Source: CAKSQF01 sp964582375
Lineage (GTDB): Bacteria; Bacillota; Clostridia; Oscillospirales; CAG-272
Reading direction: 5' to 3'
Assembly (NCBI GenBank): GCA_964582375.1
Contig: CAZORL010000003.1
Location: 22,430-86,429, forward strand
DNA length: 64,000 bases
The notes below the pieces were generated by a model. It was not told the DNA's origin and did not search any database. It was given only the letters and a program-made list of their open reading frames with translations. The translations under genes were made by a program, and so were the position numbers. Positions 59,919 to 64,000 of this stretch are shown here, in pieces; position 1 is the stretch's first letter, and each line of letters opens with the position of its first letter.

Positions 59919-62528
59919 ATGAAAAGATTTCACAAATATGCAGTATCTTTTTTGATATATGCAATTGTATTTGTTCAGGTGTTTGGTATCGGCGGCATTG
60001 CTGTAAATGCCGAAAACGAAACAGCAACTGCAACCTTTGAAGACAGCTTTGATTATGCTGATTTTGATGCTATGGCAGCAACCGGCGTCTGGGATATCGA
60101 ACGTGTCGAAAGGCAAGACGCAACGATCCCGACGGTCGAGGATGGCGTTTTGAAGATGCAAACAAAGAACAGCGTTCAGTTCAAATGGGCAGAGGTCAAC
60201 GGACTGGGCGAGTATTCTGCTGACATGTCGTACATTTTTGACTTTGATATAAAAGTTACCAATTCGGGCAACGGAAATTTGTGGACACTTGCAGATCACA
60301 CAAGAATTCTGTACGTTGCCTTCGGCGGTTGGTACAACCAGGTTGAGATCAACACAATGAACACTGCAGTTCGAGCAGGCGAGACATACGTTGATTATTC
60401 CGAAGACGATTTTCTGAATAAAACAGCGCATGTTAACATTATTCTTCACGGCGACCTCGTTATTTCAACCGTTAAAGACGAGAACGGCAATATTCTGTCA
60501 ACAGGAGAAAGAAGGAATGCTTCTTATAAGAATATGACCGAGCGTAACGGAGCTATGAAAAATCTTGTCTTAAGATGCGAAGACGGTGCTTGTGAGATCG
60601 ACAATTTCAAGTTTGCATCTCAAAATACCGAAGTTGTAAATGATAAGACAATTTATACATGTACATTAAATCATGCCGAGAAAGGATTTGCTCAGTTATC
60701 CTTGAATGGTGTTGAGATCTTCTCGCTTGATTCGGAGTCTCTTCGCGCCTGCAATGCGCGTGTTCTCGGCAAATACGGTGCAGGCGAATACGGCATAAAA
60801 GTAATCACTAACCCCATACAGGAGCTTATGTATATTGACATTACGCTTCCCGATGGCGGCGTATTGCGCAGAGGCACGCCCTATCAACGCAGTCTGCCTT
60901 TTTTGACTTGGACAACATATGATTCCGATGTGGTTACTAATGAGAAGACCGAGTATGAAAGTGTTACTAAACGGGAATATGATCTTGTTACTGTAGAGCC
61001 TGTCGTATCCGGCTTCGGCACCAATGTTTATAACCTTATATCGTCATTTGATGACGCAAGAACAACAAGACTCTTTGCATGGACAGCAAAGCATACTTAC
61101 GCTCTGTCGAAAAAAATGGCAGTCAAATACAGGGTTAAAGGTGCGAGCGAGTGGGTGCAGGTTGATGCACGCAAGCTTGACGACAAAGTTCTTGTTGAGG
61201 ATTATTTCAAGGCTGACATTACCGGTCTTTCGGCTGACACCGAATACGAATATAAAATAGGATTTGTCGGAAGCGATAATGCAAATGATTGGAGCGAGGT
61301 CTACACATTCAAAACAGCCAAGAATGATGTGGACAGTTTCAAATTCGTAGCCATAGGTGATTCGCAGAGCCTTACTTGGGGAGGTATGAACTACGACAAC
61401 AAGGGATATACCTTTGCACAAGCTGCCTTGACTGCTGCATTCGAGGATGCCGGGGATGTATCGTTTATTCTCAACACGGGCGATATGACCGAAGAGGGTA
61501 CGAATACCGCCATGTGGAATTATTACTTTAAAGCTCTTGGCTCGTATGCAACTACCATTCCTCACTTTGCTGCTGTTGGTAACCACGATACATGGGGATC
61601 GGGAAAGCAAAACTGCTTCGGTCTGCATTTCAATCATCCCGATAACGGCAAGGATGCACTTGACAAGACAATAACCGACAGGATAACAAACAGTGCTTTG
61701 CAAAATCAAGCAAACTACCCCGAAGATACAATTTATTCTTATAATTACGGAGACGCGCATTTTACGGTACTTAATTCCGGTTCGTACGATTCGCAGGATG
61801 TATATCTCATCAAAGCTCAGCGTGAATGGCTTATTAAGGACCTCGAGGCAAACGCTGATGCAAAGTGGAAAATTATTTTGGTACATGAGCCGGTCTATCA
61901 CAGAAAAGGCGGCGATGAGGACAGAGGTTGGCTTTACGATGTAATAGAGGGATATGGAGTAGACCTCGTTATCCAAGGACATTCGCACCTGGTCACGAGA
62001 ACCTATCCTATGAAGGACGGCAAAATAGTTACCAAAACCAGTCCCGATCTTATCAAGCAGGGAACAGGTACCGTATACACGACTATTGGCTCAACCACAA
62101 TAAGCCATGATTCGCTTGGCGATCCAAATGTTGAAGAGTGCATGCTTGTTGTAACCCCCGAAAGTTTACAAGCTACTTATACTGTTGTGTCAGTGGAGAG
62201 TGACAAGCTTGTCATGACAGTAAAACAGCTTAATGGTCTTGTTGTCGATGAATTTACGATTACTGCCGATCCGAACAAAATTAATAACGATAACAACGAT
62301 AACAACAACGATAATAACAACGATAATAACAATGCCGGCGTTACTTCAGGAACAACTGATCTTCCGAATGACGAGCCGAACACCGATTTGCCCGATACAA
62401 ACGGTTCGGACACTGAGGACAAAAAAGACTACACGCTTGTTATTGCTGCAAGTGTTGTTGTGGTCTGCGTTATTGTTGCATTATGTGTGTTTGGTTTTTT
62501 TAAGAAAAAGAAAAAGAAACAAAGCTAA
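59919..62528 (+). CDS. Secreted membrane-anchored purple-acid-phosphatase-like metallophosphoesterase
   Basis: An 869-aa exported protein. Order: signal peptide (~1-31), lectin-like domain (~38-235, paralogous to the upstream protein), a purple-acid-phosphatase fibronectin-type domain (~385-475, ADTEYEYKIGFVGSD), and a calcineurin-like phosphoesterase with GDSQ (~480), NTGDM (~520), GNHD (~554), VHEP (~655) and GHSH (~686). A low-complexity Asn/Asp linker leads to a membrane helix and KKKKKKQS. It likely hydrolyses phosphate esters outside the cell. ATG 59919 with GGGGAGA upstream is preferred. No xPKTG motif, so it is membrane-anchored. Confidence 0.88.
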   Translation: MKRFHKYAVSFLIYAIVFVQVFGIGGIAVNAENETATATFEDSFDYADFDAMAATGVWDIERVERQDATIPTVEDGVLKMQTKNSVQFKWAEVNGLGEYSADMSYIFDFDIKVTNSGNGNLWTLADHTRILYVAFGGWYNQVEINTMNTAVRAGETYVDYSEDDFLNKTAHVNIILHGDLVISTVKDENGNILSTGERRNASYKNMTERNGAMKNLVLRCEDGACEIDNFKFASQNTEVVNDKTIYTCTLNHAEKGFAQLSLNGVEIFSLDSESLRACNARVLGKYGAGEYGIKVITNPIQELMYIDITLPDGGVLRRGTPYQRSLPFLTWTTYDSDVVTNEKTEYESVTKREYDLVTVEPVVSGFGTNVYNLISSFDDARTTRLFAWTAKHTYALSKKMAVKYRVKGASEWVQVDARKLDDKVLVEDYFKADITGLSADTEYEYKIGFVGSDNANDWSEVYTFKTAKNDVDSFKFVAIGDSQSLTWGGMNYDNKGYTFAQAALTAAFEDAGDVSFILNTGDMTEEGTNTAMWNYYFKALGSYATTIPHFAAVGNHDTWGSGKQNCFGLHFNHPDNGKDALDKTITDRITNSALQNQANYPEDTIYSYNYGDAHFTVLNSGSYDSQDVYLIKAQREWLIKDLEANADAKWKIILVHEPVYHRKGGDEDRGWLYDVIEGYGVDLVIQGHSHLVTRTYPMKDGKIVTKTSPDLIKQGTGTVYTTIGSTTISHDSLGDPNVEECMLVVTPESLQATYTVVSVESDKLVMTVKQLNGLVVDEFTITADPNKINNDNNDNNNDNNNDNNNAGVTSGTTDLPNDEPNTDLPDTNGSDTEDKKDYTLVIAASVVVVCVIVALCVFGFFKKKKKKQS

Positions 62529-62536
62529 ATAAAACA

Positions 62537-62572
62537 AAACAGCGAGTAGTTTTTCAGACTACTCGCTGTTTT
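62537..62572. terminator. Bidirectional terminator after the phosphoesterase gene
   Basis: AACAGCGAGTAGT / ACTACTCGCTGTT, 13-bp stem with 7-nt loop and T/A flanks on both sides. Confidence 0.9.
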
Positions 62573-62618
62573 GATGATGGGTGTCACGAATATGATGCGG
62601 TTTGTGTCGGACACCGGC

Positions 62619-62870
62619 TTACAAATTATCGTTATTGATCATTTCTCTGCCGAAAAACAGTCCAATACAGCAGTGCCGTTGCGTTGCAGCCAAGAGCGGC
62701 GGGCAGTGTCCAATTTTTTCGTATCCGAAAATGGCAAGGTACAGGAAAATCACCCCTGCGATAGACTTATAATGTTCGGCTTCGTCAGCCAAGCCTCCTT
62801 TGCCGTGAATATATAAAAATGTTCTGTTATGCTTTTTCAATGTCCTTCGCAAGATTTCCAATCTTGTCAA
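62619..62870 (-). pseudogene. Hybrid gene remnant: alpha/beta-hydrolase start joined to a membrane segment
   Basis: The first ~38 residues (RTFLYIHGKGGLADEAEHY) look like the N terminus of a small alpha/beta hydrolase, but the frame then changes to a hydrophobic segment (AGVIFLYLAIFGYEK). A frame change near 62726 would extend it as NWTLPAALGCNATALLYWTVF. No full-length gene is present. The stretch 62577-62956 otherwise holds nothing I can identify. Confidence 0.35.
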
Positions 62871-62956
62871 TGATTGTATTAAAACTGCAGTTGCGCAACG
62901 ATAGTTATATTATACTTTTTATATTCGAGTTTGAGAGTGATTTTATAGAATGAAAA

Positions 62957-63733
62957 TCAAGTAATAAGCTGAAATGTCATTATTACTGCACCGAGTAATA
63001 CAAGTATAATACCTGTTGCTCTGTTAAGTGTTTTGGGCGCTGCTTTGTTGGCAAATACGGCAGCAATTCGTGCCCACAAGAGCGTGAACAGAATGCAAAG
63101 AACCAAGACCAAAATGTCGGGTGAGCCACCAATCGCAAAATGAGAGAGTGCACCCGTCAAAGCTGTAAATGTCATGATAAAAACGCTTGTTCCGACAGCA
63201 GTTTTGAGTTCGTAACCCATGACGCTTGTTAATATGAGTAGCATCATCATTCCGCCGCCTGCTCCAATAAATCCGCAGATAAATCCGATCAATATGCCGC
63301 AAATGACAGACTGTATCGCACGCTTTTTGGCTGATGTTTGCGCCATTCCTTCTTTTGTCGTCATTACCGGACGAACAATGAATTTGATCCCGAGCATAAA
63401 TGTCATGAACACAGAGAAGCCGCCCATCGTCGTCGATGGAACAAGACTTGCCACATAACTGCCAACCGCTGTGAATATCAGCACACTGATCATCATGATC
63501 AGACCGTTCTTGACGTCGAGATTTTTGTTTTTGTGATAAGTGTAGGCAGATACCGCACTTGCAAGTACATCTGACGACAAAGCGATCCCTACCGCCATGT
63601 AAGGGTCAACGCCCAAAAAAGTTATAAGCATCGGGCTGATAACCGCCGCCGCGCTCATCCCTGCAAATCCTGTACCTAGCCCAGCACCCATTCCTGCAAA
63701 AAATGTGACTAAAACAGTCATTAATATCTTCAT
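62957..63733 (-). CDS. TauE/SafE family permease (sulfite exporter-like)
   Basis: A 258-aa protein with eight predicted helices in two related halves. It has GAGLGTGFAGMSAAAVISPML near the N terminus and IGFICGFIGAGGGMMMLLIL at the start of the second half, the TauE/SafE repeat. Members export sulfite, sulfoacetate or similar anions; the substrate is open. Start ATG 63733 (with AGAGGA upstream) is preferred; the frame stays open to 63850. It is expressed leftward from a short intergenic region. Confidence 0.85.
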   Translation of the reverse strand: MKILMTVLVTFFAGMGAGLGTGFAGMSAAAVISPMLITFLGVDPYMAVGIALSSDVLASAVSAYTYHKNKNLDVKNGLIMMISVLIFTAVGSYVASLVPSTTMGGFSVFMTFMLGIKFIVRPVMTTKEGMAQTSAKKRAIQSVICGILIGFICGFIGAGGGMMMLLILTSVMGYELKTAVGTSVFIMTFTALTGALSHFAIGGSPDILVLVLCILFTLLWARIAAVFANKAAPKTLNRATGIILVLLGAVIMTFQLIT

Positions 63734-63872
63734 ATCAGTCATTCCTCTGTTAAATATAATCGTCACGATATAGACCGCACAAATAATTATAATACACATA
63801 TGTGAATTATTTTGCTGTAAAGATGTGAATTTTTCTGTGGAAACCACCAAAGCATAACTTATGCCGCATGAA

Positions 63873-63908
63873 TAAACAAAAAGCTTCCCCTGCCGTAAAG
63901 CAAGGGAA
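63873..63908 (-). terminator. Intrinsic terminator of the leftward gene at the window end
   Basis: On the minus strand CTTCCCTTGC / GCAGGGGAAG (10 bp with one G-U, 6-nt loop) is followed by CTTTTTG. Confidence 0.85.
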
Positions 63909-63943
63909 GAGCGAAATGGCGAGCATTAAACGGTCGATGCCGA

Positions 63944-64000
63944 TCATCTGCTTCTTTCCACATGTTTGAAGATCGGCTCGTAGCCGTCGTCGGCTATAAT
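63944..64000 (-). CDS. 3' end of an unidentified leftward gene
   Basis: On the minus strand a frame enters at base 64000 and reads IIADDGYEPIFKHVERSR before TGA at 63946-63944. It is followed by a strong terminator, which supports it being the end of a real gene. Too short to identify. Confidence 0.5.
   Translation of the reverse strand: MIADDGYEPIFKHVERSR

Noticed and set aside
61044..61988. 314-aa open frame on the minus strand
   Set aside because: Antisense shadow inside the phosphoesterase gene, whose metal motifs on the + strand are unmistakable.
62280..62335. AAC/GAT repeat
   Set aside because: It encodes the Asn/Asp linker before the membrane anchor and is ordinary low-complexity coding sequence.

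Overview
The window looks like chromosome from a Gram-positive, low-to-medium-GC member of the class Clostridia, probably an anaerobic gut or rumen Oscillospirales-type lineage. Support comes from AGGAGG-type ribosome binding sites and TTGACA-17-TATAAT promoters, a SCIFF peptide with its radical SAM maturase, type III glutamine synthetase, AddAB instead of RecBCD, a class I THF riboswitch on folT, and the sporulation proteins YqfC, YqfD and YlbJ plus a Spo0A-type DNA-binding domain. I see no rRNA, tRNA, CRISPR array, phage or insertion sequence.

Layout. 1-5 kb: end of an ABC exporter ATPase, a DUF1836 regulator, and a leftward operon gtrA / GtrB-like transferase / GT-C-like transferase / mgsA. 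5-12.5 kb: a GH2 beta-galactosidase with a LacI-type operator, folT under a THF riboswitch, a TIM-barrel sugar isomerase, an LTA-synthase-like enzyme whose ribosome binding site is followed by ATA, and a stand-alone Spo0A C-terminal domain. 12.6-17.8 kb: rlmD, then a surface-glycan locus (DegT aminotransferase, phosphoglycosyl transferase, glycosyltransferase) containing decayed genes. 18-30 kb: two polar amino acid ABC importers that share near-identical 5' modules, flanking a TrpR-like regulator, an MFS transporter, glnN and guaA; the block centres on amino acid and glutamine metabolism. 30.6-41 kb: a tyrosine-kinase polysaccharide co-polymerase pair with unusual tyrosine-rich tails, then an orphan GyrB-like topoisomerase subunit in an apparent operon with addB and addA.

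41-51 kb is a leftward housekeeping operon yqfC-yqfD-phoH-ybeY-era-recO-mutS2 followed by a PH-domain membrane protein and an acyltransferase, with ylbJ divergent from it. 51.8-54.6 kb holds a leftward operon (PHP phosphatase, Lrp regulator, aminotransferase, small membrane protein). 54.8-58.7 kb runs rightward: sugar isomerase, Orn/Lys/Arg decarboxylase-family enzyme, SCIFF, ScfB. 58.9-62.5 kb carries two paralogous secreted proteins, one sortase-type and one membrane-anchored purple-acid-phosphatase-like enzyme. The promoter of the first appears to have a 17-T homopolymer as its -35/-10 spacer, which suggests phase-variable expression. The window ends with a broken gene, a TauE/SafE permease and the tail of an unidentified leftward gene.

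The strongest leads are the poly-T promoter and its secreted protein pair, the twin importer 5' modules, the orphan GyrB-addBA operon, the receiver-less Spo0A domain, the glnN leader, and the missing canonical start codon of the LTA-synthase-like gene. All calls are from reading the sequence; no database search was run.
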